Positions 33,873 to 42,036 of a DNA stretch of 64,000 nt are shown one piece after another. Both the position numbers and the translations under genes were made by a program. The stretch is from Paenarthrobacter aurescens. GTDB taxonomy: Bacteria > Actinomycetota > Actinomycetes > Actinomycetales > Micrococcaceae. The stretch is from contig NZ_JAOEFX010000007.1 of the NCBI RefSeq assembly GCF_025421775.1, positions 62,001-126,000 of the forward strand, written 5' to 3'. Positions within the stretch are counted from its first letter, which is position 1; each line of letters begins with the position of its first letter. The notes below the pieces were generated by a model. The model was not told the origin of the DNA. It saw only the letters and a program-made list of their open reading frames with translations, and did no database searches.

Positions 33873-34829
33873 ATGTCTGTAAACACCCGCACCAGAAGCA
33901 CACTGGCCGGCCGACATCCAGCGCTGACGGCACCACCGCTCAAGCCTTTTGGGGCCAGGAAAGCCCGTAACCGCGAGGCACTGGCCGGCATCCTCTTCGT
34001 CCTGCCCACCCTGGTCATTTTCGGTCTCTTCAAATTCCTCCCCATCTTCGGGGCCGGAGCCATGAGCCTGACCGAATACAGCCTCAACGGCGACTTCGAA
34101 TTCCTGGGCGCAGACAACTACGTCCGGCTGGCAGAGGATCCCAACTTCTGGCAAAGCCTCAAGGTGACGTTCCTGTACGTGGCGATCTTCGTCCCGTTCA
34201 TCATCGCCGTGTCATTGGCCGGGGCTGTTCTCCTGGACAAGCTGGTCAGGTTCACCGGGACTTTCCGGGCGCTGCTGTTCATTCCGTACCTCAGCTCGTT
34301 CGTCATGGCCGGCATCATTTGGACCTGGATCTTCTCCACGGATGGTCCGCTGAATGCGGCATTGGGCGGCCTGGGCATGGGCCCCGTCCCCTTCACCTCC
34401 GGACCCCAGCTGCTGGTCCTGCTGTCCCTGGCCGTGGTGTCCGTGTGGAAAGGCTTCGGCTACTCCATGCTGATCTTCCTGGCCGGGCTCAAAGCACAGC
34501 CGGCCGAAGTCCACGAGGCTGCCCGCATCGACGGGGCAGGCGCCTGGAAATCGTTCTGGTACGTCACGTTGCCCCTGCTGAAGCCCGTGGTGTTCTTTGT
34601 CCTGGTCATCGAGACGATCGTCGGATTCCAGGTCTTCGACACCATCTATGTCATGACCGGAGGCGGACCCGCACGGGCCAGCCACAGCCTCATCTACTTC
34701 CTGTTCGATGAAGGCTTCAAGTTCTTCGACTTCGGCTATGCCTCGGCCATCGGCGTGGTGCTGTTCGTCATCGTGCTCATCCTGTCGCTCATCCAGCAGC
34801 GCTTCTTCGAAGGTAAGGACTCCAAGTGA
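33873..34829 (+). CDS. Sugar ABC transporter permease, MalF-like (module B)
   Basis: The 318-aa protein has a polar N-terminus of about 35 residues, six membrane segments (ALAGILFVLPTLVIFGLFKF first) and the EAA loop VHEAARIDGAGAWKSFWYVTLP. Its stop overlaps the next start (GTGA). It forms the channel with the following permease. Confidence 0.93.
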   Translation: MSVNTRTRSTLAGRHPALTAPPLKPFGARKARNREALAGILFVLPTLVIFGLFKFLPIFGAGAMSLTEYSLNGDFEFLGADNYVRLAEDPNFWQSLKVTFLYVAIFVPFIIAVSLAGAVLLDKLVRFTGTFRALLFIPYLSSFVMAGIIWTWIFSTDGPLNAALGGLGMGPVPFTSGPQLLVLLSLAVVSVWKGFGYSMLIFLAGLKAQPAEVHEAARIDGAGAWKSFWYVTLPLLKPVVFFVLVIETIVGFQVFDTIYVMTGGGPARASHSLIYFLFDEGFKFFDFGYASAIGVVLFVIVLILSLIQQRFFEGKDSK

Positions 34830-35692
34830 CTGCCACCGTCTCCCCTCCAACTGTTGGCCGGCTCCCCAACCCCCGGCGCAGCACCGAGAAGCGCCGGCAG
34901 CGCACCCTGACCTGGGTGTTGGCAGTGATCTCGCTGTTCACAGTGGCGCCCCTGATTGCCGTCGCCGTGCTGGCCCTCTCCCCCGAGGACGCACCCACCC
35001 TGCCTTACGCGCTGCCGTCATCACTGACGTTGGACAACATCATCCGCATCTTCAATGTGGGCGAATTCCCGCTCTGGCTGTGGAACTCGTTCCTGTACTC
35101 AGCGGTGTCCGTGGTGGTTGTCCTGCTGACCGCTTCCATGGCCGCCTATGCGTTGGCCCGCAAGAGGTTCCCGGGACGGAATGCGCTGCTGTGGGCCATC
35201 ATCGCCACCATGATGGTGCCCGTCCAGGCCACCCTGATTCCTACGTTCATCCTCATCTCCAAGATGGGCGGTGTGAACACCCTCTGGGGCCTGATCCTGC
35301 CCACACTGGCCAACGCCCAGGCGATCTTCCTCATCCGGCAGTTCGTCCGGGACATGCCGGAGGAACTGTTCGACGCCGCCCGCATCGACGGTGCCGGCGA
35401 ATGGCGGACCTTCTGGCAGATCGTGCTTCCGCTGATCCGTCCCGTCCTGGCAACCCTGGCCATCTTCGTCTTCCTGTGGCATTGGAACGACCTCCTCTGG
35501 CCGTTGGTAGTGGGCCAGTCGGACGCCGCACGGACGCTCACCGTGGGCTTGGCAACGTTGAACACCGAGACCGCCTCCACGTCCAACGTCATGGCCGCAA
35601 CGCTGGTCAGTTTCATCCCCTGCCTGGTGATTTTCGCCCTCCTGCAGAAGCACATCGTCGCCAGCATCACGCACAGCGGGGTGAAGGGATGA
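34826..35692 (+). CDS. Sugar ABC transporter permease, MalG-like (module B)
   Basis: The 288-aa protein starts with GTG at 34826 overlapping the upstream stop by four bases. It has six membrane segments and the EAA loop LFDAARIDGAGEWRTFWQIVLP. Its stop overlaps the start of the oxidoreductase gene (ATGA at 35689-35692). Confidence 0.93.
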   Translation: MTATVSPPTVGRLPNPRRSTEKRRQRTLTWVLAVISLFTVAPLIAVAVLALSPEDAPTLPYALPSSLTLDNIIRIFNVGEFPLWLWNSFLYSAVSVVVVLLTASMAAYALARKRFPGRNALLWAIIATMMVPVQATLIPTFILISKMGGVNTLWGLILPTLANAQAIFLIRQFVRDMPEELFDAARIDGAGEWRTFWQIVLPLIRPVLATLAIFVFLWHWNDLLWPLVVGQSDAARTLTVGLATLNTETASTSNVMAATLVSFIPCLVIFALLQKHIVASITHSGVKG

Positions 35693-36609
35693 CGCCTGTT
35701 GCGCCCCTCCGTTTCGGTCTCATCGGCGTCGACTCCCCGCACGCGCCGTCGTTTACGCGGCTCTTCGGGAATGGCTTCGACGGCATGGTCCCCGGCGGCG
35801 TGGTGACGCACGCGTGGAAGGGGGAACCGGCGTCGGACTTTCCGTTGAGCCGCGACCGCATCGATGACTTCGCCGAAGAAGTGAGCGGGCTGGGCGTCGT
35901 CATGTGCGATTCGCCCGAGGCCGTGGCCGAGGCCTGCGACGCGCTGCTCATCGTGTCTTCCGATGCACGGACGCATCCGCGCTACTTTCAGCGCGTGGTG
36001 CGGTTCGGCAAGCCGATCTATGTGGACACGCGCTTCGCCCCCACCCTGGCTGAGGCCCGGACCATGATCGCCCAGGCGCAAGCCTCCGGCGCTTTGGTCC
36101 TGGCGGGGTCCCCCAAGAGGTTCACGCCGGAATTCCAAGCGGCTTTGGCTGGAGGGCCGTGTCAGTCCGTTTCCCTGGACGGGCCCCTACCTACCCAGCC
36201 CGGCCACCCAGGCCTGGCCTGGTATGGCGTGCATCTGGTTGACCTCGCAGTGGCCGCGCTCGGTGCCGGCCCGGAGGCAGTAACGGTCGACGCCGGGAGG
36301 CCGGGTTCCGACGGCGACGCCACCACGGTGACGGTGAGGTGGGGTGACGGACGCGTGGTCGCCATGAAGGGCGAGGCGGACTGGAGTCCGTTCACTACTG
36401 GGCGCATCGAATCCGATGGCGGCTGCGCGGAGTTCTCGATCGAAGCCGGCCCTCCCATGCTGGTTGGCCTCTTGGAGGGAATCGTGAGATCCATTCGCAG
36501 CGGGACACCGAACGTACCCCTGCGGGAGATCCTCAGCATCGTCGCAATCGTCGAAGCCGCCAACCGAAGCCTCGAAGCCGGACTCCCCGTCCCCCTCTCA
36601 CCCAACTAA
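35689..36609 (+). CDS. Gfo/Idh/MocA family oxidoreductase, atypical
   Basis: The 306-aa protein has a Rossmann N-terminal domain (LRFGLIGVDSPHAPSFTRLF) and a C-terminal alpha/beta domain (GHPGLAWYGVHLVDLAVAALG). Two family landmarks are altered: the loop is GVDSPHA where GxGxxG is usual, and GKPIYVDTRFA stands where the EKP motif normally supplies the catalytic lysine. The protein may therefore bind its sugar differently or have lost dehydrogenase activity. The ATG at 35689 overlaps the permease stop, so it belongs to the module B operon. Its stop codon TAA overlaps a palindromic repeat. Confidence 0.75.
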   Translation: MTPVAPLRFGLIGVDSPHAPSFTRLFGNGFDGMVPGGVVTHAWKGEPASDFPLSRDRIDDFAEEVSGLGVVMCDSPEAVAEACDALLIVSSDARTHPRYFQRVVRFGKPIYVDTRFAPTLAEARTMIAQAQASGALVLAGSPKRFTPEFQAALAGGPCQSVSLDGPLPTQPGHPGLAWYGVHLVDLAVAALGAGPEAVTVDAGRPGSDGDATTVTVRWGDGRVVAMKGEADWSPFTTGRIESDGGCAEFSIEAGPPMLVGLLEGIVRSIRSGTPNVPLREILSIVAIVEAANRSLEAGLPVPLSPN

Positions 36610-36663
36610 GTAGCAGCAGATGCCCGATTGAGCCCTCGTTGGAACATTTGCTGCGACCTACTT
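36608..36663. repeat. Palindromic repeat copy 2
   Basis: Left end AAGTAGCAGCAGATG and right end CATTTGCTGCGACCTACTT are imperfect complements around the loop GAGCCCTC. It belongs to the same family as 28841-28888 and 63301-63358. It begins on the stop codon of the oxidoreductase gene and fills most of the gap before the ROK kinase gene. Confidence 0.75.
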
Positions 36664-36688
36664 GGGTGCCAACCCCGAAAGATCACTG

Positions 36689-37657
36689 ATGACACTGAGC
36701 TCCACTCCCGTTTTGCCTGCCCCGCGCATATCCGGCCCCTCCGCCACGCGCACGGTGAGGATCGGCGTCGACATCGGCGGCACCAAGATTGAGGCCGTCG
36801 CCGTTGACCAGGACTGCAACGTCCTGCACACGGTCCGGCGTCCCACCGGGTTCGGAAACGGCGCCCTGCTCAGCTCCCTCTTCGGCGTCCTCGAGGAGCT
36901 GCGCAGCGCCGAAGTCCTGGTGGACTGCAACCTCTCCGGGCTGGGCATTGGAATCCCCGGAACAGTGAATACGGAGTCCGGCCATGTAGCCAATGCCGTG
37001 AACGTTGGTGTTGCCGGTTTGGACCTCGGCAGCCTGGTGGAAGCCAAGCAGGGACTGCCCGTGGTGGTGGAAAACGACGTCAATGCCGCCGCCATCGGAG
37101 CCCACTATTTGCTGGCCGACGGCGATGCCTCCGGTTCCAGCGCCTACTTGAACCTCGGCACGGGTTTGGCGGCGGGCTACGTCAGCAACGGCGGTGTGGT
37201 CCGGGGTACGTCCGGAGCTGCGGGTGAAATCGGGCACCTCCCCCTCGGGATGCAGGGCGACGACTGCCCCTGCGGCCAAAAGGGTTGCCTGGAGCTCATC
37301 GCCTCGGGGTCGGGCATTGCACGTCAGTGGAAAGGCCCTGGCCAGTGGCCTGCCGTCTCACTGTTTGAGGCAGTGCTCGACGGCGACCCGGTCGCCAAAG
37401 TTGTTCAGCAGCGGTTCTTCGAAGGTGTTGCCACAGCCATCCGAATCCTCGGACTGACTTACGACCCCGCTTCCATCTACATTGGCGGCGGCCTGAACGC
37501 CCTCGGACAGCCACTTCTCACCGGTATCCAACGGGAGCTTGCCCGGTTCGGCGCTCCGTCGCCGTTCCTCTCCGGTCTTGCCCTGGGCGATCGCGTCCAG
37601 TTGGTCCCGCCGGGGCTCTCCATCGGCGCTGTCGGTGCGGCGATCGCCGCCGACTAG
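36689..37657 (+). CDS. ROK family sugar kinase
   Basis: The 322-aa protein has the phosphate-binding loop RIGVDIGGTKIEAVAVD without an N-terminal DNA-binding domain, the ROK pattern VVENDVNAAAIGAHYL, GTGLAAGYVSNGGVVRG, and a zinc motif CPCGQKGCLE. It should phosphorylate a hexose or N-acetylhexosamine with ATP. Lying directly before nagB, it is most likely an amino-sugar kinase. The start at 36689 is chosen over a TTG at 36662, which overlaps the palindromic repeat. Confidence 0.87.
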   Translation: MTLSSTPVLPAPRISGPSATRTVRIGVDIGGTKIEAVAVDQDCNVLHTVRRPTGFGNGALLSSLFGVLEELRSAEVLVDCNLSGLGIGIPGTVNTESGHVANAVNVGVAGLDLGSLVEAKQGLPVVVENDVNAAAIGAHYLLADGDASGSSAYLNLGTGLAAGYVSNGGVVRGTSGAAGEIGHLPLGMQGDDCPCGQKGCLELIASGSGIARQWKGPGQWPAVSLFEAVLDGDPVAKVVQQRFFEGVATAIRILGLTYDPASIYIGGGLNALGQPLLTGIQRELARFGAPSPFLSGLALGDRVQLVPPGLSIGAVGAAIAAD

Positions 37658-37691
37658 CAACGTCCCCCAGCAGTTATTCAAAGGAAGACCC

Positions 37692-38483
37692 ATGGCAGAA
37701 ATCATCATTGTCCGCGACCAGGCCGAGGCCGGAAGTGTGGCCGCGTCGATCTTCGCGCAGCAGATCATCACCAACCCGGGCATCGTGCTGGGCCTCGCGA
37801 CAGGTTCAACCCCGCTGACCACCTACGCTGCGCTGGCAGCCGCAGTCGCCGAGGGGGCCATCGACGTCTCCGGAGTGCGTGGCTTCGCCTTGGACGAGTA
37901 CCTCGGCGTCCCACCAGAGCACCCGGAGAGCTACCGGTCGGTGATCACCCGCGAAGTAGTGGAGCCCTTGGGCCTTAATCCGGACCAGGTGTGGACGCCG
38001 CGAGGCACCGGCCCTGACATCACCCAGGCCGGAGCAGAGTATGAAGCCATGATCGCAGAGGCGGGCGGCGTCGACATCCAGATCCTGGGCATCGGGTCCA
38101 ACGGTCATGTGGGGTTCAACGAGCCCGGGTCCTCCCTGGCATCGTCCACCCGAATCAAGGCTCTGGCCGAACAAACACGCAAGGACAACGCCCGGTTCTT
38201 CAGCTCTCCCGAAGAGGTCCCCACCCACTGCATCACCCAGGGCCTTGGGACAATCCTCCGTGCCAGGCAGCTGGTCCTCCTCGCCTTCGGTGCGAACAAG
38301 GCGCAGGCCGCTGCAGCTGCGTTGGAGGGGCCAGTCTCATCAGCCGTGCCGGGCTCGGTCATTCAGCAGCATCCGCTGGCCACGGTGATCATCGACGAGG
38401 ACGCCGCCGCCGGGTTGGCACACGCCGAGTACTACCGGCACGCCTGGCGATCGGCGCAGGACCTGCATCAAGTAGATTTCTAA
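37692..38483 (+). CDS. nagB: Glucosamine-6-phosphate deaminase
   Basis: The 263-aa protein has NagB landmarks: LGLATGSTPLTTYAAL, FALDEYLGVPPEHPESYR with the catalytic Asp, LGIGSNGHVGFNEPGSS with the catalytic His, and TRIKALAEQTR. It converts glucosamine 6-phosphate to fructose 6-phosphate and ammonia, joining amino-sugar breakdown to glycolysis. The ATG at 37692 follows AAAGGAAGACCC. No NagA deacetylase is in the window, so the substrate is either free glucosamine or is deacetylated by an enzyme encoded elsewhere. Confidence 0.95.
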   Translation: MAEIIIVRDQAEAGSVAASIFAQQIITNPGIVLGLATGSTPLTTYAALAAAVAEGAIDVSGVRGFALDEYLGVPPEHPESYRSVITREVVEPLGLNPDQVWTPRGTGPDITQAGAEYEAMIAEAGGVDIQILGIGSNGHVGFNEPGSSLASSTRIKALAEQTRKDNARFFSSPEEVPTHCITQGLGTILRARQLVLLAFGANKAQAAAAALEGPVSSAVPGSVIQQHPLATVIIDEDAAAGLAHAEYYRHAWRSAQDLHQVDF

Positions 38484-38527
38484 CAGGGGGCATGCCGCTC
38501 CCGTATGCGCAAAAAAGGGAGCCCTAC

Positions 38528-39382
38528 GTGGACCAGACCGTCCATTCATCGCGTTGGAAAGCATTCTGGGACAAGGGTGGATGGTGGCGGGCCATCCTGC
38601 TGACCGTGCTCTATATGGCGATCTACCTTGGCGCCGGACTGGTCATCGGAACCGTTGCGGGCGACCAGGTGGTGGCTGAGGACATCTTCCGCACGCCTCA
38701 GAGCGTCTTCGTCGGCCTGACTCTGTCGTTGATTGTTGGCAGCGTGGCCCTGGCGGCCTTTGTATACTCTGTCGGCTGGTTCAAACCGCTGTTCGCACCC
38801 CAGCCGGTCAAGAAGAACTGGTGGATGTGGGTCGCGCCGTTCTTCCTGGTGGCCGCCATCGTGCTCCGCTTCCTGGGCATCAACTACGGCAGTTACCAGG
38901 CATCGGTAGTGGTCATCACGCTGCTCACGGGCTTGCTGATTGGCTTTGCCGAGGAAATCCTGACCCGCGGCATCGTGGTGAAAATGCTGCGCGACTCGGG
39001 AAAGTCCGAGTGGGTGGTCATGGTGCTGTCTTCCTTGGTCTTTGCTCTCATGCACTCAGCAAATGCCTTGTCAGGTATGCCGATCCTCACCGTGTTGGTG
39101 ACCATCGCTTTCACGTTTGGCTTCGGCATCTGCATGTACCTGACCCTGCGGGTCACAGGCAACTTGATCTGGCCCATGATTCTGCATGCCCTCTATGACC
39201 CCACACTCTTCCTGTCCACGGGCGGCATTGACCAGGCGGCTGCGGGACCCCAGAGCCCGCTGGTGTTGCTGGCCGGTCCCGCCAACATGATCTACATCCT
39301 GATCGCTGTTATCGCCCTGATTGTGGTGCGGGGACGTGCGCAGCGCGCGCCCTTGTCCGACCCGGCCGTCAGCCAGCTGTAG
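38528..39382 (+). CDS. CPBP family intramembrane metalloprotease
   Basis: The 284-aa protein has about eight membrane segments and the CPBP (Abi/CAAX-like) motifs: FAEEILTRG, FALMHSAN and ILHALYD, which bind the active-site metal. Roles in this family include bacteriocin immunity and peptide processing; which applies here is unknown. The GTG at 38528 follows AAAAAGGGAGCCCTAC and is preferred, though an ATG at 38492 is also in frame. It is followed by a strong terminator. Confidence 0.85.
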   Translation: MDQTVHSSRWKAFWDKGGWWRAILLTVLYMAIYLGAGLVIGTVAGDQVVAEDIFRTPQSVFVGLTLSLIVGSVALAAFVYSVGWFKPLFAPQPVKKNWWMWVAPFFLVAAIVLRFLGINYGSYQASVVVITLLTGLLIGFAEEILTRGIVVKMLRDSGKSEWVVMVLSSLVFALMHSANALSGMPILTVLVTIAFTFGFGICMYLTLRVTGNLIWPMILHALYDPTLFLSTGGIDQAAAGPQSPLVLLAGPANMIYILIAVIALIVVRGRAQRAPLSDPAVSQL

Positions 39383-39395
39383 TTCCACAAAACTG

Positions 39396-39440
39396 AAGCG
39401 TTCGACGGCGGGTGCCCACCCGCCGTCGAACGCTTTTGTT
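39396..39440 (+). terminator. Strong rho-independent terminator
   Basis: An 18-bp perfect stem (39396-39413 with 39418-39435) and the loop GCCC are followed by TTGTTTTGC. It ends the CPBP protease transcript. Confidence 0.88.
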
Positions 39441-39665
39441 TTGCTTGGGGGCACTCCGGCGCCGTCGGGGAACAGGCGCCTGCCCGAGCAGAACGTGAGT
39501 GGGTAGAGGTAAAGATTGAGCCGGCCACGGGACCTGGCGGTCGAGGAGTGACCTGACGAGCTCGCCGCTGCCGATGACGTGGATGTCGCTGAAACGGTCT
39601 TTCAACTTCACTGGACTCTGTCGAGCGGTGTCCTCGTGCCGTTTTCGAGTAAGCGTGCACCAGTC
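39440..39665 (-). pseudogene. Decayed RibD/dihydrofolate-reductase-like gene
   Basis: One minus-strand frame reads LKDRFSDIHVIGSGELVRSLL and, after a frame change near 39540, another reads GRLNLYLYPLTFCSGRRLF. These are consecutive blocks of the RibD C-terminal/dihydrofolate reductase-like fold. The N-terminal NADP-binding part is missing. This is the only content found in the 362-bp stretch 39383-39744 apart from the terminator. Confidence 0.62.
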
Positions 39666-39744
39666 CAGCGCAGGACCGGGACCTCGGACTCTATGTGCGG
39701 CTCGGATTCGGGCTAAGACTGGGAGCAAATCTCAGGAGTGAGGG

Positions 39745-40023
39745 GTGCCGATCATGATGTGGGGTTATGGACAAGGCATGGTGTGGATGTGGCTTTGGAT
39801 TCCTCTGCTGCTTATCGGCATCGCGTTGCTTGTACTTCTGGCACTAAGGGTGTTCGGCGCCGGCCGTGGCGGTTACGCGCCCACAGGCCCACAGGGGCCA
39901 GACGACCCGCTGCCGATGAAAGGGAGCAGGGCCCGTCAGATCCTCGAGGAGCGCTTTGCAAAAGGGGAACTCACAGCAGACCAGTACCGCGAGTATCTCA
40001 ATGTGCTCGGTGAGGACCACTAG
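39745..40023 (+). CDS. SHOCT domain small membrane protein
   Basis: The 92-aa protein has one membrane segment (MVWMWLWIPLLLIGIALLVL) and a C-terminal SHOCT-like motif (RARQILEERFAKGELTADQYRE). It begins with a GTG after CAGGAGTGAGG, with an ATG at 39754 as the alternative. Its stop overlaps the multicopper oxidase start by one base, so it is part of the copper cluster. SHOCT proteins of this size are common in copper operons, but their role is unknown. Confidence 0.82.
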   Translation: MPIMMWGYGQGMVWMWLWIPLLLIGIALLVLLALRVFGAGRGGYAPTGPQGPDDPLPMKGSRARQILEERFAKGELTADQYREYLNVLGEDH

Positions 40024-41483
40024 TGCAAGCCATCAGCCGTCGCCAGGCGCTGTTGCTGGGCGGGTTCGGCGTGGCAGCAACAGCGGCCGGTAGTGCCGGG
40101 CTGCTCTGGACCCTGACCTCGCGGCAGAATCCCGTTACGGGACGTGAGCTGACCCAGCCTCCGGAGGAACGGAGTGCAAATGGCCAGCTGCGGGTGCGTC
40201 TCGAAGCCGCACCCGGACAAATGTTGCTTGCCGGCCAGCAGGCTGCAGCACTTGGCTATAACGGCGGCGTCCCCGGCCCAACGTTTAGAGTACAGCCGGG
40301 CGATGTTCTGAGGATCGGGCTGGTCAACAACCTGGCCCAGGCCACTAACCTGCACGTGCACGGACTCCATGTCTCCCCGGAGGGCAGCGGAGACAATGTA
40401 TTCGTTTCGGTGGACCCCGGGGACACCTTCGACTACGAATACAAACTTTCCGTGGATCACCCCCCGGGCGTGTACTGGTATCACCCCCACCATCACGGCA
40501 TGGTCGCTGATCAGATCTTCGCGGGCCTCTTTGGAGCGATCATCGTCGAGGACCCCGTGCCGATCGAGGCAAGTGTGGAACGGGTGCTGGTCATTTCGGA
40601 CACCACTCTGGACAGCCTGGGCAATATCGCTGCGATCCCGGAAATGGAGCGAATGATGGGCCGGGAGGGTGAACTGATCCTGGTCAACGGTCAAAGCAAT
40701 CCGCAATTCAGTGCCCGTCCCGGGCAACGCGAAAGATGGCGCATCATCAACGCATGCGTTGCCCGCTACCTCCGGCTACGACTCGACGGTCAGCAGTTGC
40801 AGCTCATTGGCGTTGACTCCGGCCGCTTCCCGACACCGAAGACACTGGCTGAACTTCTACTCATTCCCGGAAACCGGGCAGACCTTCTCGTAACCACAGC
40901 AACCGGCGGCTCCGTCCTGCGCGCGTTCTATCAGGACCGGGGAACCATGGAGGGAATGATGAGACCGGGGCGCGGAACACGGAGCCCCGCAGACCAGTCG
41001 GACGGTACCGCACTGGCGACTCTTCATGTGACCGGCGAACCGGTCGCTTCCCTCCCGTCAGTGCCCTTCCAAAAAGTGGCCGAAGACTTGCGGGCAGCGC
41101 CCGTAGCTGCCCGCCGGCAGATCCTCCTGTCCACCGGCATGACCATGGGCCGGGGCAGCATGAGTTTCACGATCAACGGCAAGAAATTCGACGAAACCCG
41201 AACAGACACGACGGTATCGGCCGGGGGTGTGGAGGAGTGGACGCTGACCAACGCCGGCCCCATGGATCACCCGTTCCACCTCCATGTCTGGCCAATGCAA
41301 ATCGTCGAGGAGAACGGCCACGACAACGACCAGGTCATCTGGCAGGACGTGGTGAATGTACCCGCAAACGGGCATGTAAAGGTCAGGATCGCATTCAAGG
41401 ACTTCAGCGGACGCTCCGTCTATCACTGCCACATCTTGGATCACGAAGACCTCGGCATGATGGGCGCCATCGAAGTCCGTTGA
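40023..41483 (+). CDS. Multicopper oxidase, Tat-exported (CueO-like)
   Basis: The 486-aa precursor has a twin-arginine signal (ISRRQALLLGGFGVAATAAG). The four copper-binding blocks are clear: NLHVHGLHV, WYHPHHHGMVADQ, HPFHLHVWPMQ and YHCHILDHEDLGMMG, which hold the type 1, 2 and 3 copper ions. It should oxidise Cu(I) to the less toxic Cu(II) outside the membrane. The GTG start overlaps the SHOCT gene stop. It is upstream of a metallochaperone and a CopB-type ATPase gene. Confidence 0.93.
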   Translation: MQAISRRQALLLGGFGVAATAAGSAGLLWTLTSRQNPVTGRELTQPPEERSANGQLRVRLEAAPGQMLLAGQQAAALGYNGGVPGPTFRVQPGDVLRIGLVNNLAQATNLHVHGLHVSPEGSGDNVFVSVDPGDTFDYEYKLSVDHPPGVYWYHPHHHGMVADQIFAGLFGAIIVEDPVPIEASVERVLVISDTTLDSLGNIAAIPEMERMMGREGELILVNGQSNPQFSARPGQRERWRIINACVARYLRLRLDGQQLQLIGVDSGRFPTPKTLAELLLIPGNRADLLVTTATGGSVLRAFYQDRGTMEGMMRPGRGTRSPADQSDGTALATLHVTGEPVASLPSVPFQKVAEDLRAAPVAARRQILLSTGMTMGRGSMSFTINGKKFDETRTDTTVSAGGVEEWTLTNAGPMDHPFHLHVWPMQIVEENGHDNDQVIWQDVVNVPANGHVKVRIAFKDFSGRSVYHCHILDHEDLGMMGAIEVR

Positions 41484-41531
41484 ATACCGCACTCAGAAAT
41501 CGCGAACCATTCGGCGAGAAATAAACAGCAC

Positions 41532-41560
41532 TTGCCCTTCATACCCCCCGGGGGTATATT
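41532..41560 (+). promoter_or_regulatory. Copper-responsive promoter with CsoR-type operator
   Basis: TTGCCC (41532-41537), a 17-bp spacer and TATATT (41555-41560) form a promoter. The spacer is filled by the near-palindrome ATACCCCCCGGGGGTAT (41541-41557), the typical CsoR site. It drives the chaperone and ATPase genes. No csoR gene is visible in this window. Confidence 0.78.
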
Positions 41561-41665
41561 GATGGTGTTGTCAGTGAGTGGCATGTCGCGGAGGGTCGTC
41601 TGGCTTCCTCTTTACACCCGCTCAACCACAGCACCATCGCATCTTCTGCAATGAATGGAACTGAC

Positions 41666-41971
41666 ATGCAAACACCATCACGCACTGAACTGCCCTTGAC
41701 TGCTTCCTCCTCGGGCTGCGGCTGCTGCTCCACCAATACCCGCCCCACTCCGCCAATCGAAACGGGCGTTGAGTACGGCATTGAAGGCCTGACCTGCGGG
41801 GGCTGCGTGACCAGCGTCGAGCGGGCCGTCAAGGCCCTCGAAGGCGTCGATACTGCGTTCGTTGACCTCGTACCGGGGGGCCTCTCCCGCCTGGTCGTCA
41901 CCGGAACCGCCGGGCCATCTGCTGTTCGGGATGCCGTGACGTCCGCCGGGTACAGCCTGACCAGCAGCTAG
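41666..41971 (+). CDS. Heavy-metal-associated domain protein (CopZ-like)
   Basis: The 101-aa protein has a cysteine-rich N-terminal stretch (SSSGCGCCSTNT) and an HMA fold with the metal site GLTCGGCVTSVERAV, where MxCxxC is usual but Leu replaces Met. It should carry Cu(I) to the ATPase encoded next. The ATG at 41666 follows ATGGAACTGAC; an ATG at 41651 is in frame but has no ribosome site. A CsoR-type promoter lies upstream. Confidence 0.85.
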   Translation: MQTPSRTELPLTASSSGCGCCSTNTRPTPPIETGVEYGIEGLTCGGCVTSVERAVKALEGVDTAFVDLVPGGLSRLVVTGTAGPSAVRDAVTSAGYSLTSS

Positions 41972-42036
41972 TCCACATACGTTCGGTCCGCACCGCCTTC
42001 GGGTGATGCTTGGGACCGTATCTGGAGGAGCACACC

